Below are positions 19,543-31,440 of a DNA stretch of 64,000 nt, in pieces. Source of the stretch: Antedon bifida (taxonomy: Eukaryota; Echinodermata; Crinoidea; Comatulida; Antedonidae); contig OY727099.1 in the NCBI GenBank assembly GCA_963402885.1, forward strand, positions 13,194,001-13,258,000, in the 5' to 3' direction. Made by a program: the position numbers and the translations under genes. How positions within the stretch are numbered: the stretch's first letter is position 1; each line of letters starts with the position of its first letter. Below the pieces are notes generated by a model. That model was given only the letters and a program-made list of their open reading frames with translations, ran no database searches and had not been told where the DNA came from.

Positions 19543-22500
19543 ATGGATCTTCAATTAGATACAAACAATAACGATTGTAATTTAAGCTATTTTCCAAAAG
19601 AGTGGAGAGGTAAGCCTACTACTATGCTATGCCGGCGATAAGTATGCTTTTATAGTTTAATAATATTAAACCTCTTATTATTATTATAGGCTAGCCTAGA
19701 ACTAGCTAGAGGCCTAGGCCTATATAGTAGTCTAGTAGGCAGGCCTACTAGACTACTAGGCCTAGCTAGCTGGCTATGTAATAATTTTTAGCTAGCTAGA
19801 TAGTACTATAGTAGTAGGATAGGCCTACTAGTCTTACTAATTATTAATACTACCTAGTCCAGTGTCAGATGAAATCTGTCGCGCTTGAAATCGGTCGCAC
19901 TTAAAATTGGTCGCTATAAAATCAACATCCGGTATTTTGTATGGAGATATCGGTCGCGTTTTATTTTGGTCGATAGTAGACGATATCCACCACTCTGACG
20001 TGAGCATGGTTTTAGGATAATAATAAAATATATAGATAATATTCTGTTATAAATCAATCTACCGAGCCTATAGATACAGTATGACTATGATGTACAATGA
20101 TAGATGTGAGAATAATAATGGATGGATAAAGGTGGACACGATTCTTAACGAGGTAATCTGCACTGATATTTAAACATTTAGATTTACGAACGGCGTATGG
20201 ATGTGAGACACTGAGTTGTACTTAACACTTGTACTTAATTATTTACATTAAATGATTATTATAAATGAAGAAATAAAAGATATTCAAATTAAAAACTAGT
20301 ATCGCCAACGTATATACGTAAATTATATACATCGTTTCACAAAAAAATGTGCAGGAGGCCTATAGATGTTTCAAACGTATGGTTATTAGTAATATACCGG
20401 TACGTCATCTTTACCTGACCATGGACAACGATCGTACGTGTTTTGTCCACACTAGTGCATGTTTTTTTTAAAAAGGAGAATCTCTGTCAGCAAAATAACG
20501 TACTGTTAGAGGAAACGGCTGCACGATCATAGAAAGCGCATCCCCGATATGGCTTATTTGGGGGTTTATTTCAGTAACTTGCCTTGATTTATAATAAATA
20601 TTTATTAACCAAATAAAAAATATCCACATAAATAATCTAGTTCCTAAAAAATATCAATTAAATCTATATAAACGAAGAAAATGTATATCCTGCTAGCATG
20701 CATCTCGCTCCATACAAAATAGCGCGACCGATTTCAAACGCGACCGATATCAAAAGTATAGCTCTATGCTGGAAGTTGATTTTATCGCGACGGATTTCAG
20801 ACTCGACCAATTTCATCGAAAACTGCTAGTCCTAGATAGTAGAGTGCCTACCCTAGAGGGTCCTCCTAAACGCCAAAACCTACCAATACCTTTTGAGTGA
20901 GGTTTTATTGTCGGAAAGGTTATTACTAGAACTCTATAATAGGGATAATCCCTATTATAGAGTTCTAGTAATAACCAGAACTCTATAGTAATAACCTTTC
21001 CGACAATAAAATATATCATATTTCGTTAAATTAACACTTTAATTAAATTGTTAAGTCTTGGTATTATTAGGAGGACTGTCGCACCAAATTTAGCCACCAA
21101 AATTGGTCCGACCTGGATAAATCGGTCAGGGCAGTAAGACTGTTTTTGGCCGCCAAATATGGTCCAGGCTTACAAATGTATGGTGTGTAAAATTAGTCAT
21201 AATGTATATATCATACAAAAAAGGCCATGATTAGTCATTATATTGAAAACTACAGGGTTTTATTTTAAAATTATAAATTAAGCCGTGGCTAAAAATACCG
21301 TACAGTACCGTGTTCTAACTTCCGTTTGCTAAAGGTACGATAATATTGCATTCCTAAATATAAAACTTGTTCCTAAATATAAAGCTTGTCCTAAATATTA
21401 AAAACCTAACCATCTAAATAATCTCTCTTAAACCAAAAAAAAAAAACAAGCAGAGAACCGATCCCGCAACCCCTAGGCCATAGCCTCATCACAAGCCAAC
21501 CACTCCTGGTTTTTTAACATGTTGCACTTTACAGTAACATAGACTACATAACATTGGCCTACAGTTTAGGCTCCATGGCATGGTTTAGGTTAAGTTACTT
21601 CCAGAAAATATAATTGTTTCGATTTATTCTTTAATAATATTTGGAAATTATTATTATTTTCTCTTCAAGGTTTATTAGAATATCTATCATCTTCCACTGA
21701 TGCTCTTCAGCATGCAGAATTATGGTTGGCAGAAAGTCAATGGCATCTCAAGTCCTGGAAAATGGAACCACTATGGCCAGACCTTTTGAAAGCACTTTAT
21801 CAGAAACAGCCCTGCTGTATTAGTAACTCTTTAAAGTTGTGCGTTTGTTTTACTGTATTAATTGTTTATACTTTACATACATACAACATATTTAAACTGA
21901 GCTCACAAAATCAGTTGCCTTTGGTCCTGGGGCAACCAACAATTTATGCAAGTTAACTAAAAATTGAAATTGTCGTCGGTCAGGATGGTCACCAAGTAAA
22001 ATTTTTTAAAATATTACAATAATTTTGGAATCCAGTTACAATCAGATATTTGATCATTTCAGTCGCCAGACACTGGTTGCCCTCTGGACAACAACAAATC
22101 TTGATTACTGTGAGGCCTGTAAATAATACATGTATATTAATATGTTGTATCATAGATTTTTTAAATTACATTTTTAGAATATATTGTTTGAATGAAGAAA
22201 CTTCATATTTTAATGTAATTAAAATATTTTTTTGTGTTTCAGTTTACCAAAGATTCTGCTTCTTCCTCTTTCATTACAAAGGAACCTTCTGGCTTTCATT
22301 GTTCATCATGCTGTTGAAATATCAACAGAAAGCTTGATGTTGCTAAGAGATTGCTATGGAAATCCTAACAACAAACTAATTGATAAATGGGGTGCATTTC
22401 ATCTCAAACAGCTTCAAAACAAAATATGCATGCGGATGAAAAAAGATATTGAATATAAAGCCATAGATATTGTTAACACTACAACTAAAAATAGGGTTTT

Positions 22501-25500
22501 TATGATTTGTCAGAAGTTTAAGAAAAGTAATATTTCATCCATAAATAGCTGTGATAATCTAAAGAATGTGTCTGCTACTTGCAGATCAGACAGTGTAACT
22601 AACACCGGAATTTCAAGTTCCCCTCCAGGCACTTTCATGCAAACCACCAGTACTACGAACTTACCTCACATAAGCCCAGAGACATTAGGCCTAGGTCTCA
22701 ATAACACTATGAAATCAGCAAGTGAAATAACTAGTCATCATGCTGATGGAAAACAGCATTTATCACATGGTCTGTTGACTGTTTGTGATCAGGGTAACAA
22801 AAATCCATCTCAAAATTGTTTAAAGAGAAATATTGGATCTGATACAGTAGCATTTATAAGTGATTTATCTGAGACAGTACAGAAGAAACAGAGGGGAGAG
22901 ATTTCAGAAGAATCATTGGTACAAGAACAAATGGCTGTGGCTTCTGGAAATGATGCAGTCTGTGTTCAAGAACCGGATGAACACTTCGATACTGATCTGC
23001 AGGTTTGTTATTATGTCAACTCTCTCGGTTGACCAATCAGAAGCGACAGTTCAGAAGATTCATTGCTTGTAATTTGTCAACTTACTTGTGTTGCGCCAGA
23101 GTGAGAACCAAACTTGAGGGCCCAAAATCTTTCTTTTTTTGTGCCATCCTAAAAGTACTGACTACCATTGATAATGATAGAGATAGTTTATATTTACAAA
23201 TTAGATATATCAACATGTTCTTGTACTGTCAAATATGTCCGTGAAAACTACTTTTTTATTTAACAAAAACTAATTATACATTGTACTGTATAATGTATTT
23301 GTGTTCTGCTTATTTTTCCTAGGTAAAATTGGAGAAAATGTCTCGCTCTTGGCTGAGTTCGCAAGAGTTGTGTTGTGATTTGGGATTTCTTGGTACCCTT
23401 AACAGTGCTCAGGTGCAGTATTTAACTTCATTCAAACAAAATGGATAAGTTATATAAAAGATAAGGTATTTGAATGTAAAAGAAAAGGTATTTGACTGTA
23501 CTCACTGATCAGATTTTCATACTTCATATGAATACTCTTCCTTATTTGTATTTCTTGTCTAAGTGTGTATACAATTCAAGCTGGTGTCAGTATTTAACTT
23601 TATTCAAACAAAATGGATAAGTTATATAAAAGATAAGGTATTTTAATGTAAAAGATAAGGTATTTGACTGTACTCACTGATCAGATTTTCATACTCTTCC
23701 TTATTCATATTTCTTGTCTAAGTGTGTATACAATTCAAGCTGGTGTCAGTATGTTAATCATGTACATTAGAAATTTTTTTTAATTTGTACGTATACAGTA
23801 CTGTATAAGCAAAGCACACATGAAACGATATTAGTCTGTTATCACATCTGACTCACCATTGGTAGAAAATTAGATCAGATGAATTGTACTGTATACTAAG
23901 AACATCATGTGCACTCAACCCATTCCATCTTTGAAATGGGCAATGGTTACCTCAGCCTCTGTCATAGATAATAACAAAGTGTATACTAAATATGTATATT
24001 TATATAACACCTAAATAATTCATCTCATTTGATTGGCCGATTGTGGATCACATGGCGTGCAATAGTATGGAAAAAAAATCTGTGTGAAATCCAATAGCTG
24101 TGGTTCTGCGAAGGTAGCGACTCGAACAAGATTCTTCTCCTTCAAAACAACAAGATCAGAACAATGGCAATGACAATAAACTTGAATGTTATATAAAACA
24201 AATAATTAATGTTTTTATATTTGTGCGATGGTACAAATAATTTCATTTGGGGAAATATGAAATTCTATTTTCAGGCTTTGCCTTGTGAAAATGGAATTTC
24301 ACCTCACCTTTCACATTCATTATTTGTATATTAGTGCATGTTATTGTGTTTGTATTGTAGATGGGTGTTGCTTGTAGAATCCTGAAACTTGAAGAACTTG
24401 ACACTAAACATTTAGTCACTGTTAGCCAAGATTTTGCTGCTGTATCAGACTATTTACCAATCACTAGTGTTGCTATGATTGCACAACTTCTATTTATGAA
24501 AAAGGTACCCATCAAAATATGTTGAAACAGGCTAAAATAACCTTGGATGCCCGCTTTCTCCCAGCAATATACCAAAAGATAGAATAATAAGAATTTATTT
24601 GATATTATTCACTATTTTATTCAATTAAACAATTCCTTGTTTGAAAGATAGAACAGAAAAATACATAATATTACATTGTTTATTTTATTTAGTTTAGACA
24701 TCTTATCTTTTAATTGTTAACTACTGTATGTTGCAGATACCCCTAATAATTTTTTTGGAATTATGATAACTGACTACTAACTAACAAGATGTATTCAGAC
24801 AGTACTCAGTTGACTTATCAGTATATTTGTGGAAATAAAATATACATTTGTTCAGATTCTAGGTTTAACAAACCCTCCTTCAAGACAACTCGTCAATGCA
24901 TCTCTGATATTCAGTAAAGTTTTCCAGAGACCTGTAGTACAGAATATTCTGATACCAGTTATTCAAAGTGATAAGTTCACGGCTTGTCAATGCAGTTTAG
25001 TTACAAATATAGTTAAAGATGCGCTCGATGTTGAAAACAAACATCTTCTCCTTAAGTAAGTACTTTTCTAAGACTAGATTTCTTTTTAAAAGGATTAAAT
25101 AAAACATAGATTGAGGCGGGAATCAATTTTAAATATAGATTGTATTAAAGACCAATCAACATTGTTGATGTTTTATAAAAATAATACATATATATTACAT
25201 TAAAAACATTAAACCAGGTCATTCCTTGTCTTAGATGTACGTTGTATGGTAATTTATGATAAAAATAGAGAAACAATGCACTACCTAATTAGCTGACCCT
25301 GACGTTATCTAGTTGCTGCATTAATTGTCTTTCTGTTTTTGCCAGAATCCGTAATACAATTAGGGGAATTTTTTTATGTTTTATTTGTTTGATTTTCTTC
25401 AACACTGCTGCTCGACGTTTGGTTTATTGTTAATAATTAGTTCTTTTTTCTTTCTTTCTTTAGAGACATCTTTAAAGAAAATGTGTTGTGGAGTGTTCAT

Positions 25501-26351
25501 GTTACTACTTGTGTACAATTGTTGATAGATTCAAAAGTAGGTAGATAGAAGAATACGGTCTGTATTTTGATGTAAAACTTAAAACAGTTTTTGGGAGTGG
25601 TTTTGAAATCATGAGTCCAATCATGAAAAATCGGTTTCCCTTGGCCAATATTGACAGAATACAATAATATATAGAAACCAGGTGTCTTGTTTTCTTATTA
25701 CTGTATTAGGAAGAATCCTCGGATAAATGATCAACTTAAAATAATTTCCATATCAAAAAAGTATAATGAAACAAAAAAAAGTTCACACTAAATTAGGTTT
25801 TTTGTCCATTTAGTGTACAGGCCTGCCATAACTTGCAAGTTTATTTTGATCCTTGAAGTAAAGATCATTCTTTTTTCTCTTCTAGCTTCAATTCGAAGAC
25901 AGTGACATTACCATGATTGTATCAGGGTTGCAGAATCATGCATCTGATATGCGTTCATGTGCAAAATTTGCCAAGCTACTACACACATTTGTAAAGAAAT
26001 ATGGAAGCCAGGTACATTAAATTTTGCTTTAGTTATTCTATGTTTTATTTATTTCAATTCTCCACACCAACAGTGAGTCATCACTTTCTTATGACCACTG
26101 TACAAAGAGCAGAAGCTTGTCGAGAGAAGTAGTATGATTTTATGCTAGTGATTTATTTCAGCAAATGTTCTAAATATTTCATTTCATACTATTATTACTG
26201 TATTATATTTCTTATTTTTATTCCTCACTATTTTGTCTAAATTCAGTTGACTTCAGATCATGTGAGAAGCTTAAGGACTTTGCTTGAAGGCAATGAAACA
26301 TTCCTCAAAAAGGCAGTGATGTCTGCTATTGACCGTCTCAATGTGGATTGA
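19543..26351 (+). CDS. FANCE: Fanconi anaemia group E protein, 9 exons, 577 aa
   Basis: Core-complex subunit that links FANCC to FANCD2 for monoubiquitination in interstrand-crosslink repair (nuclear). Exons: 19543-19609, 21670-21838, 22243-23002, 23323-23412, 24361-24504, 24856-25055, 25464-25536, 25886-26011, 26247-26351. GT/AG junctions and phases close to 578 codons including stop; human FANCE is 536 aa. N-terminal part: WHLKSWKMEPLWPDLLKAL and LPLSLQRNLLAF match the human PFDWGRLLEAL and ICQRNLMSLL blocks. Exon 3 encodes a long Ser/Asn/Thr-rich, low-conservation linker. The helical C-terminal FANCE domain is residues about 335-577: QLLFMKKILGLTNPPSRQLV, FSKVFQRPVVQNILIPV, FAKLLHTFVKKYGSQ, LLEGNETFLKKAV (human LEPNTTFLRKSL). 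The start Met is the only one in exon 1's frame. Exon 2's donor (GTGCGT) is weak. The final codons overlap a minisatellite unit. Confidence 0.93.
19690..19830. repeat. TAGGCC/CTAG word cluster in FANCE intron 1
   Basis: A short second cluster of AGGCCTA, CTAG and TAGTAGG words (for example CTAGAGGCCTAGGCCTATAT and TACTAGGCCTAGCTAGCTGG) about 100-290 bases into FANCE intron 1. Confidence 0.75.
19861..20830. mobile_element. About 970-bp TIR element with internal GATTTCGGTCGC-type repeats, FANCE intron 1
   Basis: The left part has AGATGAAATCTGTCGCGC, TTGAAATCGGTCGCACTT, AAAATCAACATCCGG. The right part mirrors it: GCGCGACCGATTTCAAACGC, GAAGTTGATTTTATCGCGAC and GACCAATTTCATC. The GAAATCGGTCGC word itself repeats several times per end, giving subterminal repeats. 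No ORF of note inside. A partial relative lies at 18640-18790. Confidence 0.7.
20904..21015. repeat. Long hairpin / foldback in FANCE intron 1
   Basis: TTATTGTCGGAAAGGTTATTA and ACTAGAACTCTATAATAGGG pair with the reverse-complement blocks CCCTATTATAGAGTTCTAGT and GGTTATTACTAT...AACCTTTCCGACAATAA immediately downstream. The inner part is nearly perfect with a loop of only a few bases; the outer arm contains a partial duplicate of AGAACTCTATA. Possibly a small foldback transposon. Confidence 0.8.
23413..23752. repeat. 172-bp tandem duplication beginning at the FANCE exon 4 donor
   Basis: CAGTATTTAACTTxATTCAAAC, AAAAGATAAGGTATTT and CAATTCAAGCTGGTGTCAG recur with a 172-base offset (for example 23416 and 23588). 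The first copy starts right at the GTGCAG donor of exon 4, so the exon/intron junction lies at the border of the duplicated segment. The second copy lacks the CATATGAATACTC stretch. Confidence 0.75.
23996..24076 (-). repeat. Dispersed repeat copy, inverted relative to 10540-10612
   Basis: TTATATAACACCTAAATAAT, TCATTTGATTGG and TCACATGGCGTGCAATAGTA are the reverse complement of the NCAPH2 intron copy. Followed at 24231-24330 by the TGGTACAAATAATTTCATTT dispersed word. Confidence 0.6.
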
Positions 26352-26720
26352 AGAAAGCAGTGATGTCTGCCATTAACCATATCAATGTGGAATGAAGCAA
26401 GCAGTGACGTCTGCTACTGACCACCTTAATGTAGCATGAAGACAGCAGTGGTGTATGCTATTGACCATCTCAATGTAGAAGGAAGAAAGCAGTGGTGTCT
26501 GCTATTGTCCATCTCCATGTTGAATGAAGAAAGGAAAAAGTAATGTGTGCTATTGACCATCTCAATATGGAATGAAATAAGAAGTGATGTCTGCTATTAT
26601 CCATCTCAATGTGGAATAAAGAAAGCAGTGATATATGCTATTGTCCATCTCATTGTTGAAAGAAGAATTTGATGTTTTCTATTGACTGTCACAATGTGGA
26701 ATGAAGAAAGCAATGATGCT
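26310..26720 (+). repeat. Degenerate 48-52-bp minisatellite starting inside the last FANCE codons
   Basis: Units such as GCAGTGATGTCTGCTATTGA, then CATCTCAATGTGGAATGAAG repeat about eight times. The first unit is the coding sequence for the FANCE C-terminal AVMSAIDRLNVD plus the TGA stop (26310-26351). Later units are more divergent (CCATCTCATTGTTGAAAG). One unit has AATAAA at 26615-26620 where the others read AATGAA, creating a possible polyadenylation signal. Confidence 0.85.
26615..26620 (+). terminator. FANCE: Candidate FANCE polyadenylation signal formed inside the minisatellite
   Basis: GTGGAATAAAG: a single G-to-A change relative to the consensus unit GTGGAATGAAG makes AATAAA, 264 bases after the stop codon. 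It is the first canonical hexamer downstream of the stop that I see. Confidence 0.45.
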
Positions 26721-27741
26721 TCTGCTTTTCCAATATGGAATTAGAGAATTGTAACTTATCTCTTTCCTAGCAGCGCCTTCAAGGTGAGCTATCACAATAT
26801 CTGCAGCATCTATCCTTGTAACCTTCCACAAACGCATCAACAGTATTACCATCGGAATTTCGGACTTTCTTCTTCGGCAGTACTGTGTTTCCATTTCCTT
26901 TCCCAGCTGCTACATGTCTACTTGTTGCATCAAATTCCACTTGCAACCGTCCCCAGTCATTTGGACTTTGCGCAATGCCACCTTACTTGCCATCACTGTC
27001 CTCTATTGAAAACCAAACACAATCTCCGCCTACACATTTTGAGGATGTGGAGACTACTATTTGGTTTTATTAGGTATAGCACACTAATATTTCATCTACC
27101 TTTATGGGTGTGCAAAATTAATCTAGATGAAATTTGGCGAAAAAATCATGTCAATCGGATTTACGATTCTCGAGATATGATTCCGAAAAGTTTCGGAAAT
27201 ATACCCGAAAACCTGCCGCAAAATTCCTTTTTTAACAGCGCTATCATTGAGAAGATCCATCCAGGTTTGAACACAGTCATGTAATCGCGTGTAATACTTT
27301 CCAGTATCCATCACTGTGATGTCATACTTATCCAGCATTCGCATAAGAGGCAGTGTTACATGAGAATTGATGATACCCATAGCACGGATACCACCGACAA
27401 CTATACTGTCCTCCATGTCATAGATAACTGACCTGGTCAGCTGATTTTTCTGCTTGCAAGGTCCTAAACAAATCACTTGTATGCCCACAGTTTATGAATG
27501 GCACATTAAATCTGTTTCCGCGATAAGCCAGAAGTCTACTATGATCTCCTTTCCCCTCTAAAAAGTCATTGAACTCAATATTGGGCATCCAGCCTGTGCA
27601 TTCGCGTCTGGTCCGAATGCCTCACACACAGTGCGTATTGCTAGGAAGGTGGCAGATTCCTTCCTGTGCCAAAGCAGATGTTTTTCTCTCCCTATCTTCC
27701 CTCCACCGGATTCAACAGCCTCCCAATCAAACAATGCTGCT
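26721..27741 (-). pseudogene. Decayed minus-strand ORFs of repeat origin, left flank of the BEL element
   Basis: Broken minus-strand peptides: 27123-27488 (VIYDMEDSIVVGGIRAMGII, LPLMRMLDKYDITVMDTGKY) preceded by a WMPNIEFNDFLEG and LLAYRGNRFNVPFINCG stretch around 27490-27590; and 26679-26894 (VTRIDAADIVIAHLEGAARK). RGNRFN-type and AHLEGAARxEI-type blocks resemble proteins encoded by repetitive elements in invertebrate genomes (the latter gag-like), but I cannot assign a family. Several stops and frame changes. The BEL 3' LTR cuts into its 5' side at 27742. Confidence 0.45.
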
Positions 27742-28397
27742 TGTGCTGCCCTCGATAACGGTCGCGTCTTCTAGACAGCCAGATAACCAAATAAGACACT
27801 AGATGTACATATAGTTAGAGTTTCGTTACTAACGTTTATTATGCGTCGTATCGTAGTATATTATATTGGTAAAACTGTGGAGGATTACAAAGAAAAACAT
27901 TATCTAGACTACTTTAAAAATAGCAATACAGCGTACAAACATTGTATTTAGCTGTTTAAGCAAAAAGGGTAACGTAAATGCTAATCAAAAATATATAACT
28001 GCTATACTAACCTAAATTAATTAATATCTTTAATTGCTATAACATTTTAACAAAGGAATAGGTGTCAATAGTAAAATTATGCCTTATATGCATTAAGACT
28101 AGGAATGAATTAACAATAAATCATCGTCCTAGATTGTAGACTGTAATTACTAAGATAGATACTGTACATATATAGCCAGTACTATAAAGTAGTAACTTGA
28201 TTAAATAGTATATATGGACCTATATATGGCCTAATTAAAAGTTAAAATAACAATTATAAATTAACATGTACTCACACACTGTGATTCTCAAATAGAGACA
28301 CGTCAAAGATATAAAAAGAAATGAAACTTGTAAACGAAAAGCATATAAAAGCTTGTGGACTTCTCTCAGTGAATGCTTATACTTTATTACTAATACA
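27742..28397 (-). repeat. BEL 3' LTR (left copy)
   Basis: About 656 bp; on plus it begins TGTGCTGCCCTCGATAACGG and ends near TTACTAATACA. It matches the right LTR (35328-35958) throughout, with scattered substitutions, an extra stretch of about 27 bases (AAAATAACAATTATAAATTA region, 28240-28270) and the absence of a 6-bp AGGCCT present in the other copy at the position equivalent to 28086/28087. Confidence 0.9.
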
Positions 28398-28671
28398 TTA
28401 GTATTACATTACATACATTTTATACTGTACAATGTACAAATTAAGTCAATGCATTGGAATGTCCAAAGCCAAACAAGTGCCTTAATGATAATACAGTGTG
28501 GTACTCCAGGTCAAAACTAGGAGTAACCATGGTAACAATTAAAGTTGCAATAAATTCAATAGTGTACTAACTACATTTTATATTAAGGATAATTATGCTA
28601 AGTAAATTTGTAAGGAAATTTATTTGGAGACAAAATACTCCTCGTCTGGCATAACCTGTTAGGGCACTAAA

Positions 28672-30340
28672 TTAATTGTCCTCGGACACAAGTAGAACAA
28701 GATCAGAAATTGTCCTAGTATACTTTTTGTTTTCGCCAGCTTTCCACGTTGTAAATTCAACTTTCCTTATCTTTCCATCCTCACTCGGAAATGCACGCTT
28801 AACTATTGCCATTGGCCAGTCGTTCCTGTGTGCTTGCTTATCTCTCAATAGCACAACATCTCCTTCCTTTACATTGGGTTGATTGTCCTGCCATTTGGTT
28901 CGCTGATGCAGGTTCGACAATTAGTCCTGTTTCCATCTTTTCCAAAAGGAATTGGCTAGGTTCTGTACATGCTTCCATTATGAGGTGTACGCTTGGTTGA
29001 TGTCAAAGTTTCCTACAAGTGCTGAACTGCGATCAAGTTTTTGGGTGAGGAGCATGGCAGGTGTAAGTAGGGTTGGATCATCAGGGTCCGTTGATACAGG
29101 TACTAGAGGTCTTGAGTTAATTATGTCCATGACTTCCGCCATGAGTGTGACTAGGATTTCATGTGTCAATCTAGTACTTGTATTTAGCAACATTACATCG
29201 AGTATACGACGTGCCGTCCCGATCACCCTTTCCCAGACACCTCCGATGTGGGATGCGTGTGGTCTGTAGGAAGTTTTTCACATCAATTTTCGCAATTTGC
29301 AGATTAAGTTCTTTTGCTGCGCCGATGAAATTTGTACCTCTGTCTGATCGAATGATTCTTACCGGTCCACGAATAGCAAAGAATCTACGAAGAGCATTAT
29401 TTTATTAAACTTGAAGACGACATCGATTCCAATACTTCGATGTGTACAGCCCTTGACGTAATACAGGCAAACGTAACTGCCCATCGTTTGCTGTCGGCAC
29501 TGCCACCTCTGGTTCGGCGTGTTATCACATTCCATGGACTAAATACATCTATGCCGACACTGGTAAATGGAGGTGAAGGCGTGATGCGGTCTAGTGGTAA
29601 GTCAGCCATCTCGCAGTTTTACCTCTTAATTTTCTGCAGGTCGCACACTTGTATATCATTGCTGAAACAAGCCGTTTTCCTCCAATAACCCAATATCCAC
29701 CGGATCGTATTGCTCCTTCAGTTATGTGACGACCTTGATGGGCCACTCTGCGGTGATGATATCTAGCAATCAAGGTTGCCACATGGTTATCCGCTGGTAG
29801 AATTATTGGATGTTTTTAGTTGTAATCTATCTCTAGATTTTCAGAGCGCCCTCCGATTCTAAGTAGCCCGTCGTCTCCCAAAATAGGATCTAACTTTCGA
29901 AGAGTGCTGGTCTTTGGTAATGGACGTCTTCTTTTTAGACATGCAATTTCATCTAGGTACTTCTCTTCTTGGACCGCCTGCACCACAACGATTCTGGCTG
30001 CGCTAATCTCCTCTAGTGTTATCTGGGAAGTAAACATTCCCCATCCGTTGTTCTTTTTCAACTTGAACGAAGCTGCCACCTTCTTAAGTTTTGCTATTAC
30101 AAGTAACAGTCTTTGAAAAACGTTTAAAACGTGAGTTGCCAAGACGTGGCTCGACGGTATGTGTTGACATTGTGGTGACAGTAGGTCTCACTTCGTCATC
30201 TTCATCCGGATCTATCAAGTCAAATGTGTTTTTAGGAACTGATGTCTGTGGCCCACCAGTCTGGACAATGATTGGGCCATCGAACCAGTTGCTGCAAATG
30301 AGAGCGTCTGGAGCAGAGGCAAAGTCTGCAGGGTTGCTCT
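28672..30340 (-). pseudogene. BEL pol: end of RNase H, integrase and C-terminal domain
   Basis: Minus-strand blocks in order: SNPADFASAPDALICSNWF (continuing RNase H after the LINE), the linker 30142-29816, integrase zinc-binding/N-terminal block YHHRRVAHQGRHITEGAIRS and CATCRKL, core start GIDVFSPW and CITSRAVHIEVLESMS, a frame-shifted IIRSDRGTNFIGAA block (29350-29300) holding the second catalytic Asp, then VMDIINSRPLVPVSTDPDDP with a LTPAMLLTQK block, and the C-terminal domain VKEGDVVLLRDKQAHRNDWP. Interrupted by in-frame stops and at least three frameshifts, so not functional. Confidence 0.88.
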
Positions 30341-30345
30341 CAGTT

Positions 30346-31435
30346 AATAATAATAATAATAATAAATAATATATTTATACAGGATAAAACAATCAGATAA
30401 CAGTGTATCTGTTTTACATTGTGGTCCTGTCTTAATCAAAATATACAAAAGAGAAACTTAATTAAATATAATACATGTCAGTTTTTATGAAAAGAAATGA
30501 GATTTGTATCTAGCCTTAAAGGACGTAATTGTTGGTGCCGATTTAATATTAATTAGTAAATTGTTCCATATTTTTGCGCCTGCAACTTTAAAGGGTGTAT
30601 TTAGGTATTGTTACATTCAAATTTTCTACTCCACGTGTTAAGTGGGTGTGAATATCGCGAATCAATTCAATTTCATTTACTAATCTAATTGGTGCAAGGC
30701 CGTAAACACATTTATACATTAGACATGCTAGGGAGAAATCTCGTTTCTCTTCAAGAGTTTGCCACGATAGGTTCTGGATGATGTTGTCACCCCTTACATT
30801 AATATAATCGAAGTTGTTAGTTACAATTCGAGCAGCTCTTTTTTGATGTCGCTTTAAAATATTTTTGTTTAACTCTGTCGTATTTCCCCAGACTGTTATA
30901 GCATAATCACTACAAGGCTGAATTGTACTTATATATAGAGTTTCTAGTAACGGTTTACTTAAACTACTAGCCATTTTACCTAGCATTGTTATTTTATATC
31001 CAATATTTTTACTAATACATTGAGTATTTTGTTTCCAAGTTAACATTTCATCGATTACGACTCCCAGATACCTTATACTATCAACTTGTTCTAATTTACT
31101 GGTTCCAATTTGTATATTTAAATCATTACTGTCAGCTGTATGATTGTTTCTTAGTAACATAACCTTTGTTTTTTCAGTATTTATAGAGAGGTGGTTGTCA
31201 TCATACCATTTACCAATGTTATCAATAATTATTTGTAATGAATCATTTACTATCTTAGCAGTATCACCTGAGGTGTAAACCACAACATCATCAGCAAAAA
31301 CGCTGCAAGTTCCATTTACTATAGACTGCGAAATATCATTTATGAAAATGAGAAACAAGATGGGTCCCAGGACACTTCCTTGTGGAACACCAATATTGAT
31401 TTCTTTAAGTGTAGATTTGTTATTGTTACAGTATA
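30346..31435 (-). mobile_element. Nested 5'-truncated non-LTR retrotransposon (CR1/Jockey-like), 1,090 bp
   Basis: Minus strand. Begins inside RT at a GVPQGSVLGPILFLIFINDI block, with the active-site FADDVVVY, then LRYLGV-type and WKQNT blocks, CSDYAITVWGNTTELNKNIL, and the C-terminus GAKIWNNLLIN...FKARYKSHFFS reached after a one-base frameshift near 30,595. The 3' end is a (TTA)n tract at 30346-30365. It is flanked by CAGTT at 30341-30345 and 31436-31440, read as a 5-bp target duplication, and interrupts the BEL RNase H codons exactly there. 5' truncation plus a microsatellite-like tail fits target-primed insertion by a CR1-type element. Confidence 0.92.
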
Positions 31436-31440
31436 CAGTT

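Noticed and set aside
22050..22337. 95-codon ORF overlapping the start of FANCE exon 3
   Set aside because: Frame differs from the FANCE frame from 22243 on, and the upstream part reads through intron sequence; the FANCE frame has the LPLSLQRNLLAF match.
29904..30369. Plus-strand ORFs opposite the BEL integrase region
   Set aside because: Antisense shadows; the minus strand carries BEL/Pao pol motifs in order.
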